From Microterricola pindariensis (lineage in GTDB: Bacteria > Actinomycetota > Actinomycetes > Actinomycetales > Microbacteriaceae): 64,000 nucleotides of DNA. Of the stretch, positions 7,827 to 16,085 are shown in pieces; the stretch's first letter is position 1, and each line of letters opens with the position of its first letter. The position numbers and the translations under genes are program-made. Location: positions 1-64,000 of the forward strand of contig NZ_MPZN01000015.1 in the NCBI RefSeq assembly GCF_002936985.1. The letters are read 5' to 3'. A model generated the notes under the pieces. That model ran no database searches. It was not told the DNA's origin and was given only the letters and a program-made list of their open reading frames with translations.

Positions 7827-9395
7827 GTGACTACATTTTCAGATCTGACCATTGAACAAGACATGGTCGACGCCCTCGCCTCGAAGGGCATCATCGAGCC
7901 GTTCCCCATTCAGGAGCAGACGATCCCGCTGGCTCTGACCGGCCAGGACATCATCGGCCAGGCCAAGACCGGCACCGGCAAGACCTTCGGCTTCGGCCTC
8001 CCGCTGATCCAGCGCCTCGGCCTGAACCCGGAGCCCGGCGTGCAGGCACTCATCGTCGTGCCGACGCGCGAGCTCTGCGTGCAGGTTGCCCAGGACCTCG
8101 AGCTGGCGACGTCCAACCGTGCGACCAACATCGTCGCGATCTACGGCGGCAAGGCCTACGAGGGCCAGATCGAGGAGATCAAGGCCGGCGCGCAGATCGT
8201 CGTCGGAACCCCCGGGCGCCTGCTCGACCTCGCCTCGCAGCGACTGCTCGACCTCGGCAAGGTGCGCGAGATGGTCCTCGACGAGGCCGACAAGATGCTC
8301 GACCTCGGCTTCCTCGCCGACATCGAGAAGCTCTTCGCCAAGACCCCGGCCGACCGCCACACCATGCTGTTCTCCGCGACGATGCCCGGCCCGATCGTGG
8401 CCCTGGCCCGCCGCTTCATGAGCAAGCCGATCCACATCCGCGCGACCGACCCCAACGAGGGGCTCACCCAGGCGAACATCAAGCACGTCGTCTACCGGGC
8501 GCACTCGCTCGACAAGGACGAGGTCGTCGCCCGCATCCTGCAGGCAGAGGGCCGCGGCAAGACCGTCGTCTTCACCCGCACCAAGCGTGCAGCGGCCAAG
8601 CTCGTCGAGGAGCTGAACGACCGCGGCTTCAACGCCGCCGCCGTGCACGGCGACCTGAACCAGGACCAGCGCGAGCGCGCCATGGCCGCGTTCAAGGCCG
8701 GCAAGAAGGACATCCTCATCGCCACGGATGTCGCGGCGCGCGGCATCGACGTCAACGACGTCACCCACGTCATCAACCACACGGTTCCCGACGACCACGA
8801 CACCTACCTGCACCGTGCCGGCCGCACCGGCCGCGCGGGCAAGACCGGCATCGCGGTCACCTTCGTCGACTGGGACGACCTGCACAAGTGGGCGCTCATC
8901 AACAAGGCGCTTGAGATGAACCAGCCGGAGCCGGTGGAGACGTACTCCTCCTCGCCGCACCTCTACGAGGACCTGGACATCCCGGCCGGCTCGAAGGGCC
9001 GCCTGAAGCCGACGCCCATCAAGGAGCGCGCCCCGCGCGAGCAGTCGGCGGATGCAGGCCGTGGCGGCCGTGACGGCGGCCGCGATGGCGGCCGCGGCGG
9101 ATCCCGCTCCGCCGACGGCACCGGGGCGGCAGCCGGCGAGGGCTCCTCGCGCAGCAGCCGCTCACGCAGCCGCACCCGCACCCGCGGTGGCGCCGGTTCC
9201 GAGGCCGCGGCCCCCGCCGCAGACGCGACGGGCGCGGCCCCGGCCGTGGCGACGATCACCGACCCCTTCCAGGCACCGGGCCACCCGGCATCCGGAGCCC
9301 ACGACGGCGGCGGACACGAGCACCACGACGGCAACAGCGCCCCGCGCCGCCGCAACCGCAACCGCTCGCGCCGCAGCGCGCCCAGCGCCGAGTAA
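7827..9395 (+). CDS. rhlE: DEAD-box ATP-dependent RNA helicase, RhlE type
   Basis: A 522-residue helicase from GTG 7827 (VTTFSDL). Motifs in order: Q motif near residue 27 (PFPIQEQTI), AKTGTGKT near 47, PTREL, TPGRLL, DEAD near 155, SAT in LFSATMPG, ARGIDV near 310 and HRAGRTGR. After about residue 400 the tail is low complexity, with Gly/Arg and Ser/Arg repeats typical of RNA-binding extensions. Family members unwind RNA in mRNA decay, ribosome assembly or cold adaptation. An upstream in-frame ATG at 7767 would add 20 atypical residues, so I prefer 7827. The untranslated leader from a TAGGCT box near 7729 would be about 85 nt, which could allow temperature-dependent control. Confidence 0.9.
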   Translation: MTTFSDLTIEQDMVDALASKGIIEPFPIQEQTIPLALTGQDIIGQAKTGTGKTFGFGLPLIQRLGLNPEPGVQALIVVPTRELCVQVAQDLELATSNRATNIVAIYGGKAYEGQIEEIKAGAQIVVGTPGRLLDLASQRLLDLGKVREMVLDEADKMLDLGFLADIEKLFAKTPADRHTMLFSATMPGPIVALARRFMSKPIHIRATDPNEGLTQANIKHVVYRAHSLDKDEVVARILQAEGRGKTVVFTRTKRAAAKLVEELNDRGFNAAAVHGDLNQDQRERAMAAFKAGKKDILIATDVAARGIDVNDVTHVINHTVPDDHDTYLHRAGRTGRAGKTGIAVTFVDWDDLHKWALINKALEMNQPEPVETYSSSPHLYEDLDIPAGSKGRLKPTPIKERAPREQSADAGRGGRDGGRDGGRGGSRSADGTGAAAGEGSSRSSRSRSRTRTRGGAGSEAAAPAADATGAAPAVATITDPFQAPGHPASGAHDGGGHEHHDGNSAPRRRNRNRSRRSAPSAE

Positions 9396-9410
9396 CAGCG
9401 GCCAACAGTT

Positions 9411-9449
9411 GAGAGAGCCCGTCGAGATCTGATCTCGGCGGGCTCTCTC
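9411..9449. terminator. Bidirectional hairpin terminator between rhlE and the HNH gene
   Basis: Arms 9411-9429 and 9431-9449 are complementary over 19 bases with one mismatch (GAGAGAGCCCG at the base). No U-tract follows, as is common in high-GC Actinobacteria. It lies between convergent genes. Confidence 0.75.
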
Positions 9450-9468
9450 TGTGGGCGGCCACCGCACC

Positions 9469-9622
9469 GCTGGTCGAGGAGGCCGTCTACGGCCGTATCG
9501 AGACCGAGGTCCGTGCGACGACTCCAGCCCGCGGGGTCTCGAAACGCTCGTTCCTCGCTACTCGACCGGCGGGTGGTTTCGCTCCTCGACCGGCGGGTGG
9601 TTTCGACGGGCTCAACCGGAGG
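9469..9622. repeat. Intergenic repeat cluster of the GGTCGAG/GGTTTCGAC type
   Basis: The stretch contains TGGTCGAGGAGGCC, then an inverse-oriented TATCGAGACC, and a direct duplication of CTCGACCGGCGGGTGGTTTCG (9557-9577 region and again about 22 bp later), ending in TTTCGACGGGCTCAACCGG. The same word family (TTCGACAGGCTCAGCC) occurs at 30877-30927. This looks like an interspersed repeat family common in Microbacteriaceae intergenic DNA; no gene is seen here. Confidence 0.6.
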
Positions 9623-9644
9623 GCGGGCGGATGCGGCAGCCTGC

Positions 9645-11240
9645 CTACTCGCAGCCGATCCCGTCGCCGTCGCGATCGAGCTTGCGGGAGTAGCCGGGGT
9701 CGCCGACGCGGATGGGTGCCGCACCCGCCGCGCGGACGGCATCACAGTTCGCGTAGCTGACGTTGGGTGCGGGAGCCGGTTCGGGCGCGGGAGCGGGCGC
9801 CGGGTCGGGTGCCGGCGCGGGGGCGGGTGCCGGCGCGGGGTCTGGAGCAGGCGCCGGTGCCGGAGCCGGGTCCGGCGCGGGTGCCGGCACGGGCTCGGCC
9901 ACGACGACGATCGGCGTGAACGCCGAGGTGACGGCGGGCTCGTCCGGGCAGCTCGCCAGCACCCGGGTGATGGCGTCGTGCTCGGCCTGCGTCACCCAGA
10001 GGCCGTATGTCGCCTTCACGGAGACCTGGCGGGCGACGTAGGTGCAGCGGAACGCATTGTTCGCGGGCAGCCACGTCGCGGCATCCCCTGCACCCTTCTG
10101 CGCGTTGCTCCGCCCGTCGACGGCGAGCAGGTTGATCGGGTCGTTCGCGAGGCTCACGCGCTGCGCCTGGCTGAGCTGCTGCGCCCCGGTCTCCCAGGAA
10201 TTCATGAGCGCCACGACGTGGTCGATCTGCACGGCGAGCGAGGTCTTCTGGCCGCGGACGAAGTCGATCGTCGTCGCCGTGTACGGGTCGTTCAGCACCC
10301 CGGACGTGACCTTGCAGCGCCCTGACATCACCTCGGGATCGAGGTCGCGGGCGAGGATGTCGTTCCGCGTGTCGCAGCCGTTCCTGTCGACGTCCAGCCA
10401 GGCCGTGCCGTACATCCCGGTCCGGTCGTATCCGGTCTTCGGGGCGCGCCCCTTGACCTCGAGCGTGCCCAGCAGGGCGAGCGCGGTGCCCGCGGTGGCC
10501 GAGGAGTTGGCGACGCTCACCACCGCCTCCTCGTCGGCTGCGAGCACCTTCTCCGGGGCGTCCGGCTCACCCGTGGGCGTCGGTGTCGGAGTCGGGGTCC
10601 GGGTCGGAGTCGCCGACGGCGCGGGGGCGGCCGTCTCGCTCGGGGCCGGGCTCGGCAGGGCGACGGCGACCTCGTCGGTCGCCGCCCGCGTCTCCCCCAT
10701 GATGCCTGTGCTGATGCTGAGCGCCAGGAAGCTTCCGATGACGACGAATCCGGCAAGCTTGCGGCTGGCGATGCGCGCCCACGACGGCCGCGCGGAGATC
10801 AGCGTGTACAGCGCGGTGAAGAATGCGACGAGCGCGATCACGAGGATTCCCGGGCCGAAGCCGCCGGCGGTGAATGCAAGGAGCGCGATCACGGCGGCGA
10901 CGCCGAACACGACCCAGGAGGTCGTGCTGAGGCTCGCAACCCAGTCCCCCATACGCGCGAGAGGGGGCGCTGCGCTGGGGGTCGCCGTGGCGCCGGCCGC
11001 CGACTCCCCGGCGGGCCCGGTCACAGGTGCGGCGGGGACCACGGGGGCCGCCGGGGCGGACTTCGACGCCCGCCGGGCGAACAGGGCTCGTGCCTGCAGA
11101 GCAACGTTTGCCATCAGTCCCGGCGCAGCCGCTGCTGGTGCGGTGTGCGCCGTCCACGCGGCGCCGTCCCAATAGCGCTGCTCGGCCGGGTTCTCGGGGT
11201 TCGGGTACCAGCCGGCGGGCGGCAAGGGGGCACTGTTCAT
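9645..11240 (-). CDS. Membrane-anchored DUF2510-HNH (DUF1524-like)-excalibur protein
   Basis: A 531-residue multi-domain protein starting at ATG 11240. Residues about 8-32 form a DUF2510 motif (GWYPNPENPAEQRYWDG). Two or three hydrophobic segments lie at about 105-180. A Pro/Thr-rich stretch (TPTPTPTPTGEP) leads to an HNH/DUF1524-like nuclease region with CDTRNDILARDL, IDHVVAL, DPINLLAVDGRSNAQKG and W...CTYVARQ. A long PAPD/PAPA repeat linker follows, and the last 35 residues are an excalibur calcium-binding motif (DRDGDGIGCE). The layout suggests a nuclease displayed outside the membrane, with the Pro/Ala spacer spanning the wall. DNA release, nutrient nuclease and toxin-like roles are all possible. 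The gene faces rhlE across a terminator hairpin. Confidence 0.8.
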   Translation of the reverse strand: MNSAPLPPAGWYPNPENPAEQRYWDGAAWTAHTAPAAAAPGLMANVALQARALFARRASKSAPAAPVVPAAPVTGPAGESAAGATATPSAAPPLARMGDWVASLSTTSWVVFGVAAVIALLAFTAGGFGPGILVIALVAFFTALYTLISARPSWARIASRKLAGFVVIGSFLALSISTGIMGETRAATDEVAVALPSPAPSETAAPAPSATPTRTPTPTPTPTGEPDAPEKVLAADEEAVVSVANSSATAGTALALLGTLEVKGRAPKTGYDRTGMYGTAWLDVDRNGCDTRNDILARDLDPEVMSGRCKVTSGVLNDPYTATTIDFVRGQKTSLAVQIDHVVALMNSWETGAQQLSQAQRVSLANDPINLLAVDGRSNAQKGAGDAATWLPANNAFRCTYVARQVSVKATYGLWVTQAEHDAITRVLASCPDEPAVTSAFTPIVVVAEPVPAPAPDPAPAPAPAPDPAPAPAPAPAPDPAPAPAPEPAPAPNVSYANCDAVRAAGAAPIRVGDPGYSRKLDRDGDGIGCE

Positions 11241-11395
11241 CGGGTCTCCTCAGATGGGCAAGCCCACAGTGTATGGGGCTGCCCGGAGCCGTCCAGACCA
11301 CTCCACGAGCCGCGTTCGGGGGCCTCCCCGGCATCCATTCGCCGCAGCTGGCTCAGAAACGGGTCAGTTCTGGACCGTCTGTGGCGACGCGATGC

Positions 11396-11446
11396 GGGCG
11401 GATGCGGCGGGCGGGCGGATGCGGTGGGCGGGCGGATGCGGCGGGG
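11396..11446. repeat. 17-bp tandem repeat, three units, next to the PHP gene stop
   Basis: Units GGGCGGATGCGGCGGGC at 11396, 11413 and 11430 with one or two differences. The block ends 4 bases before the stop codon (11450) of the minus-strand PHP gene, so it is directly 3' of that gene. Confidence 0.85.
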
Positions 11447-11449
11447 CGG

Positions 11450-12318
11450 TCAGCCGGCGTAGACGGGTTCGCTGCCGCGCGCCTCGGCGATGAGCGCCTC
11501 CAGCACCTCCGGGGCGGTCGTGTTCTCGCCGAGCCGGTTCGGCTTGCCGTCGCCGTGGTAGTCGCTGGAGCCGGTGACGGCGAGGCCGAACTTGTCGGCG
11601 AGCACACGCAGCCGCTCCTTGGCATCCGGCAGGTTCTCGCGGTGCTCGATCTCCAGGCCGAACAGGCCGGCCTCGACGAGCCGCTTCAGCGCGGACTCCG
11701 AGAGCACGTTCATGGCGCCGCGGGTGCCGGGGTGGGCGAGCACGGGCACTCCCCCGCCGCTCGCACCAGGCGCACGCCGGTGACCGGATCCGGGGCGTAG
11801 TGCGGCTTCACGTAGCCGCTGCGCCAGTGCAGGATCCCCTCGAAGGCCGCGGAGCGGTTCGGCTCGTAGCCCCGGGCGACGAGCGCATCGGCGATGTGCG
11901 GCCGGCCGATGGTGGCCCCCTCCGTGGACTGCGCCAGCACGTCGTCCCAGCTCAGCGCGTAGTCGCGGCCGATGTGCTCAACGATCTCCTCGGCCCGCGA
12001 CATCCGGGCGTCGCGGATGCGGGTCGTCTCGGCCAGCAGCGCCGGGTCGGCGGGGTCGAAGAGGTAGGCGAGCAGGTGCACGCTGGAGTGCTGCAGGCGG
12101 GTGGAGAGCTCCATGCCGGGGATCAGGCTCACGCCCGCGGTGCGCGCGGCGGAGGCCGCGGCGGCCCAGCCGGCCGTCGAGTCGTGGTCGGTCAGCGCGA
12201 TCGTGCCGAGCCCGGCGGCCGCGGCGGCCTGCACCAGCTCGCCCGGCGTCTCGGTCCCGTCCGACACGCTCGAGTGCGCGTGCAGGTCGATGGGGCCGTG
12301 AAAACGCCGAGAGTCCAT
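11450..12318 (-). pseudogene. PHP-domain phosphoesterase gene with a -1 frameshift
   Basis: The reading frame from ATG 12318 encodes a PHP domain (DLHAHSSVSDGTETPGEL, LTDHDST, GMELST) and reaches GVRLVRAAG. There it goes out of frame: the expected continuation GVPVLAHPGTRGAMN runs on in another frame to TAG at 11450. Adding one C to the C5 run at 11751-11755 restores a complete protein of about 289 residues ending AEARGSEPVYAG. PHP proteins of this type (YciV/TrpH-like) hydrolyse nucleoside bisphosphates or short RNA using three metals held by His and Asp; the ligands are intact in both halves. A homopolymer sequencing error is as likely as a true mutation. Confidence 0.8.
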
Positions 12319-12398
12319 CCCCCCATGCTAGTTCTGGCCGCGCGTCCGACGCCGCGCGGCGGCTGCCGTGTGGCCGCGTCGCATATGGTGATCAAGCC

Positions 12399-13433
12399 AT
12401 GATCCGCCGCATCCTCAGCTCCCTCATCGCGCTCGGCGCCGCCGTCGGGCTGCTCGTGCTGGCCTGGCCACAGCTTTTCGGGCTGCAGAACACGTGGATG
12501 ATCGCGCAGATCGTGTCGTTCCGGGGCGTGCTCGTTGCGGCATCCGCCGTCGGAATCGTGCTGCTGATGGTCATCGGAATCCTCCGCCCGTTCCGCCGCA
12601 TCACCGGCACCCTGGCCGTGCTGGTGCTCGTCTTCGCGGTGGCCACGAGCGGGATCCTCGCGCTGCGCGGCGCCGCCAATGGCGACGTCTCGCTCGCGAC
12701 GAACGGCGCGGACGACTCGATCACCGTGCTCAGCTGGAACACGCGCGGCGAGGAGCCCGGCGTCGACGCGATCGTGAAGCTGGCCCTGGAGAGCGGCGCC
12801 GACATCGTGTCGCTGCCCGAGACCACCGACGAGCTCGGCACCGAGGTGGCCGTCGCCATGAAGGAGGGCGGCCGGCCGATGTGGGTGTGGACGCTCAACT
12901 TCAACGACGTCTACAAGGCGCGCTCCACAGCGCTGCTGATCAGCCCCGACCTCGGCGAGTACACGCTCGCCTCCGCCGCGGGCAGCGGACCGCCCGGCAA
13001 CACCAACATCTCCCCCACCGTCGTCGCGACCCCGGTGAACGGGGACGGCCCGACGATCATCGCCGTGCACGCCGGCGCGCCGACCGAGGGCGCCATGAGC
13101 GACTGGCGGAGCGACCTGGACTGGCTGGCCGAGCAGTGCGACGCCCCCAACGTGATCATGGCCGGTGACTTCAACGCCACGCTGGACCACATGGCCGGGC
13201 GCGGCATCGACGGGGCCGCGCTGGGGCGTTGCGCGGATGCCGCCCTCTCCGCCGGCAGCGCGGCGCTCGGCACCTGGCCGACCGCCGTCCCGCCCCTGCT
13301 CGGCGCCCCGATCGACCACGTCCTGGCCACCGACAACTGGCGCGTCGACGCCTTCCGCGTGCTCGACGAGGTCGACGACTCCGGCAGCGACCACCGGCCG
13401 CTGCTGACCCGCTACCTGCCAGCCGACGGGTGA
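12399..13433 (+). CDS. Membrane-anchored endonuclease/exonuclease/phosphatase (EEP) family protein
   Basis: A 344-residue protein with three N-terminal hydrophobic segments (about residues 5-28, 41-61 and 68-89) and then an extracellular EEP domain. Recognisable motifs are VLSWNTRG near residue 110, a LPETTD segment in the place of the catalytic Glu, AGDFNATLDH near 252 and DSGSDHRPLL near the end, matching the metal and catalytic residues of DNase I-like phosphodiesterases. Substrates in this family range from DNA to phospholipids and inositol phosphates. The anchored position suggests an envelope or extracellular substrate. ATG 12399 lies 9 bases after TATGGT (12384-12389), compatible with a very short leader. 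Confidence 0.82.
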   Translation: MIRRILSSLIALGAAVGLLVLAWPQLFGLQNTWMIAQIVSFRGVLVAASAVGIVLLMVIGILRPFRRITGTLAVLVLVFAVATSGILALRGAANGDVSLATNGADDSITVLSWNTRGEEPGVDAIVKLALESGADIVSLPETTDELGTEVAVAMKEGGRPMWVWTLNFNDVYKARSTALLISPDLGEYTLASAAGSGPPGNTNISPTVVATPVNGDGPTIIAVHAGAPTEGAMSDWRSDLDWLAEQCDAPNVIMAGDFNATLDHMAGRGIDGAALGRCADAALSAGSAALGTWPTAVPPLLGAPIDHVLATDNWRVDAFRVLDEVDDSGSDHRPLLTRYLPADG

Positions 13434-13478
13434 GAGCGGGCACAGGCGGCTCCCGTCTCGCGGTGCGAGAATGGGGGC

Positions 13479-15038
13479 ATGGACAACACCGCCGACGCCA
13501 CCACCGACATCCTGACCGCTGCCCCGGAGACGGACCCGAACGCCAGCCGCTCGACGACGCCGAAATCCGATGTATTCAAGTCCTACATCAGCACCGGGTG
13601 GGCGCACAGGGAGGACACCCTCCCCGCCGCCCGTGAGCAGGCGAGCTTCGCCGCGGCACGCCGCGACGCCCTCTCCGCCCGCTTCCCCGGCCAGCGCCTG
13701 ATCGTGCCGGCCGGCAGCCCGAAGCAGCGCTCCAACGACACCGACTACCCGTTCCGCGCGCACAGCGCCTTCGTGTACCTGACCGGCTGGGGCGCCGACG
13801 CCGAGCCGGAGGCGGTTCTCGTCTTCGAGCCCACCGCCGCCGGGCACGAGGCAACCCTGTACTTCCGCGAGCGCGCCGGCCGCGACTCGGAGGAGTTCTA
13901 CCACAACCCCGCAATCGGTGAGTTCTGGATCGGCCCGCGCCCCTCCATCGCCCAGGTCGCCGCCGACCTCGGCATCCACACCCGCGGCATCGCCGAGCTC
14001 GACGCCGTCTACGGCGCGGTCGACTCCACCACGCTCGTCCTGCGCGAGGCCGACCCGGCCGTCACCGAGGCCGTCGACTCCGCCCGGCTGCGCTTCGCCG
14101 CAGAGGAGGCGCTGCGCGACAACGCCCAGGACTCGCCGTTCAGCCTCGAGATCGGGGCGGAACACGAGCCGGACGCCGAGCTGCACGTCGTGCTCAGCGA
14201 GATGCGCCTCGTCAAGGACTCCTACGAGATCGCCCAGATGCGCCTCGCCGTCGACGCCACCGAGCGCGGCTTCAACGACGTCATCGCCGACTTCCCGCGG
14301 ATCTCGGCCAGCCCGCGCGGCGAGCGCATCGTCGACGGCGTGTTCTACACCCGGGCCCGCCTGGACGGCAACGCCCTCGGCTACGACACCATCGCGGCAT
14401 CCGGCGCCCACGCCACGATCCTGCACTGGACCCGCAACGACGGCCCGGTGCGCCCGGGCGAGCTCATGCTGCTCGACGCCGGCGTCGAGGTCGACAGCCT
14501 CTACACCGCCGACGTCACGCGCACCCTGCCGATCAACGGCACCTTCAGCCCGGTGCAGCGGATGATCTACGACGCCGTCCTGGACGCCGCGGATGCCGCG
14601 CTGGCCGTGGTCAAGCCGGGCATCGTGTTCCGCGAGGTGCACGCGGCGGCCATGGCCGTCATCGCCGAGCGCACCGCGGAGTGGGGCTTCCTGCCCGTCT
14701 CGGCCGCCGAGTCGCTCGAGGCCGACAAGCAGTACCACCGCCGCTACATGGTGCACGGCACCAGCCACCACCTCGGCATCGACGTGCACGACTGCGCCCA
14801 GGCACGCCGTGAGATGTACATCGACGGCATCGTCGAGGAGGGCATGGTTTTCACGATCGAGCCCGGGCTGTACTTCCAGAGCGACGACGAGACGGTTCCG
14901 GCCGAGTTCCGCGGCATCGGCGTGCGCATCGAGGACGACATCCTGGTGACCGCCGACGGTGCGGAGAACCTGTCCATCGGCATCCCGCGCACGGCGTCCG
15001 ACGTCGAGGCGTGGGTGCGCTCCGGCGGCTGGAGCTAA
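13479..15038 (+). CDS. Xaa-Pro aminopeptidase (aminopeptidase P family, M24B)
   Basis: A 519-residue two-domain protein. The N-terminal aminopeptidase P domain (about residues 40-200) includes DTDYPFRAHSAFVYLTGW. The C-terminal pita-bread peptidase domain has the dinuclear metal ligands in LLDAGVEVDSLYTADVTR (two Asp), MVHGTSHHLGIDVHD (His), FTIEPGLY (Glu) and IRIEDDI (Glu). It removes N-terminal residues before proline in the cytoplasm and probably takes part in peptide recycling. ATG 13479 is 6 bases after GAGAAT (13467-13472), so the transcript may be leaderless. A long terminator hairpin follows at 15095-15160. Confidence 0.92.
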   Translation: MDNTADATTDILTAAPETDPNASRSTTPKSDVFKSYISTGWAHREDTLPAAREQASFAAARRDALSARFPGQRLIVPAGSPKQRSNDTDYPFRAHSAFVYLTGWGADAEPEAVLVFEPTAAGHEATLYFRERAGRDSEEFYHNPAIGEFWIGPRPSIAQVAADLGIHTRGIAELDAVYGAVDSTTLVLREADPAVTEAVDSARLRFAAEEALRDNAQDSPFSLEIGAEHEPDAELHVVLSEMRLVKDSYEIAQMRLAVDATERGFNDVIADFPRISASPRGERIVDGVFYTRARLDGNALGYDTIAASGAHATILHWTRNDGPVRPGELMLLDAGVEVDSLYTADVTRTLPINGTFSPVQRMIYDAVLDAADAALAVVKPGIVFREVHAAAMAVIAERTAEWGFLPVSAAESLEADKQYHRRYMVHGTSHHLGIDVHDCAQARREMYIDGIVEEGMVFTIEPGLYFQSDDETVPAEFRGIGVRIEDDILVTADGAENLSIGIPRTASDVEAWVRSGGWS

Positions 15039-15094
15039 GCTCTCGCGCCCGGCCCGGCGGCAGCGGTCGGCCGGAGCCGCACACGGTGCGCGCT

Positions 15095-15160
15095 GAAAAA
15101 CAGGAGGAGAGCCTCGCGGGGCCGCATATGCGGTCGGCGAGGCTCTCCTCCTGTTTTTTG
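15095..15160. terminator. Long bidirectional terminator hairpin after pepP-like gene
   Basis: GAAAAACAGGAGGAGAGCC... (from 15095) pairs over about 22 bases with 15137-15158, ending in a T6 tract on the plus strand and an equivalent T5 tract on the minus strand. A smaller palindrome CCGCATATGCGG (15122-15133) sits in the loop. This is a strong intrinsic terminator by sequence. Confidence 0.9.
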
Positions 15161-15177
15161 CGTCTCGTCGAGACCCG

Positions 15178-15427
15178 ATGCCCACGCATCCGGCCGACTT
15201 CGCCCCCGTCGACTTCGGGACGGGGGTCGTCTTCTCCTTCCCGTCGCGCAAACTGGCCTGCGGCGTTCGAGAGCGAGTACCGCGACACCACAGTCGTGCT
15301 CCCGGTCGGCTCGGCGATCGTCTCCGGAGACGTCATCTGCACGTCGACGGATGCCGGCATCTCCTGCGCGCACACGCAGGGCGGGCACGGTTTCACCCTC
15401 TCGGAGACCGCCAACGACAGCTGGTGA
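15178..15427 (+). pseudogene. Decayed fragment of a DUF6636-like secreted protein gene
   Basis: From 15178 one frame reads FGTGVVFSFPSRKLACG, like the conserved FxSPSGNIACxx opening of DUF6636-type actinobacterial proteins. A different frame then reads VVLPVGSAIVSGDVICTSTD and ISCAHTQGGHGFTLSE, like the conserved C-terminal end of the same family, to TGA at 15425-15427. The signal peptide and the central part (normally about 60-80 residues) are missing and the two remnants are out of frame. I read this as a gene remnant lying just after a terminator. The family assignment is from recollection of the pattern. Confidence 0.55.
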
Positions 15428-15442
15428 GCGGGGAGCGCCCGC

Positions 15443-15496
15443 CAGTTGCTAGGCGCCCGGCAGTTGCTAGGCGGCGGGCAGTTGCTAGGCGGCGGG
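15443..15496. repeat. 18-bp tandem repeat, three units, spanning a stop codon
   Basis: CAGTTGCTAGGCGGCGGG at 15479-15496 and 15461-15478, with a variant at 15443-15460. The first unit holds the last codons and the TAG stop (15485-15487) of the minus-strand gene that ends here; the other two repeat the same stop downstream. Confidence 0.9.
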
Positions 15497-16030
15497 CGGC
15501 GCGGGCGGCGTCTGCTCGCCGGCATCCGCCCCAGCGGGAACGGGCTCGCCGTGCAGGATGTTGCGGGCCTTGTGCACCAGCTCGCTGGGCGCCTGCACGG
15601 TGTAGCTGACGGCGATGAGCTGCATCACTGAGCTGAAGTCGCGGCGCTTGCGCTTGACCGAGTAGCTGACGATGCCGAACAGCATGCCGAAGCCGGCACC
15701 AATCAGCAGCGCCGCGAAGATCATCGGCATGCTCGCCCCGCTCGGCGCGAAGATGAACAGGATGAGGCCGAGGAAGATTCCGAGCCAGGCCCCGGACGCT
15801 GCGCCGCCGAGCGCGGCACGGCCGTAGCTCATCTTGCCGGTCACCAGTTCGACGCTCTTCAGGTCGTTGCCGATGATCGCCAGTTGCTTCACCGGGAAGT
15901 CGGCGCGTGCCAGGACGTCGACCGCGGTCTGCGCCTCGGCGTAGCTGGCGTAGTTCTCAACGGCCTCTCCCTGCGGCAACACCGGGTATCGCGTGGCGTT
16001 GCGGGCAGAGAAGGGGTTCTGGGCACTCAT
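15485..16030 (-). CDS. YflT-like general stress domain membrane protein
   Basis: A 181-residue protein from ATG 16030. Residues about 20-65 look like the YflT/general stress protein 17M domain (ENYASYAEAQTAVDVLARADFPVKQLAIIG). Two hydrophobic segments follow (about 78-100 and 103-123) separated by a small Gly/Ser loop, then a charged stretch KRKRRDF and a Pro/Ala-rich tail. The function of the family is unknown; Bacillus members are under general stress control. It is divergent from the MgtE-like gene with about 55 bp between the start codons. Its 3' end lies inside an 18-bp tandem repeat. Confidence 0.7.
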   Translation of the reverse strand: MSAQNPFSARNATRYPVLPQGEAVENYASYAEAQTAVDVLARADFPVKQLAIIGNDLKSVELVTGKMSYGRAALGGAASGAWLGIFLGLILFIFAPSGASMPMIFAALLIGAGFGMLFGIVSYSVKRKRRDFSSVMQLIAVSYTVQAPSELVHKARNILHGEPVPAGADAGEQTPPAPPAA

Positions 16031-16085
16031 GCGGCCATTCTCCCATGTGGGCCTGAAAACGGTGTGAGTGGCCTAGATTTGAAGG

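Noticed and set aside
12192-15251. Open frame of about 1000 codons on the minus strand opposite the EEP and aminopeptidase P genes
   Set aside because: Composition is the Arg/Gly/Val/His-rich pattern of an antisense frame in GC-rich DNA, and both plus-strand genes have complete motifs.
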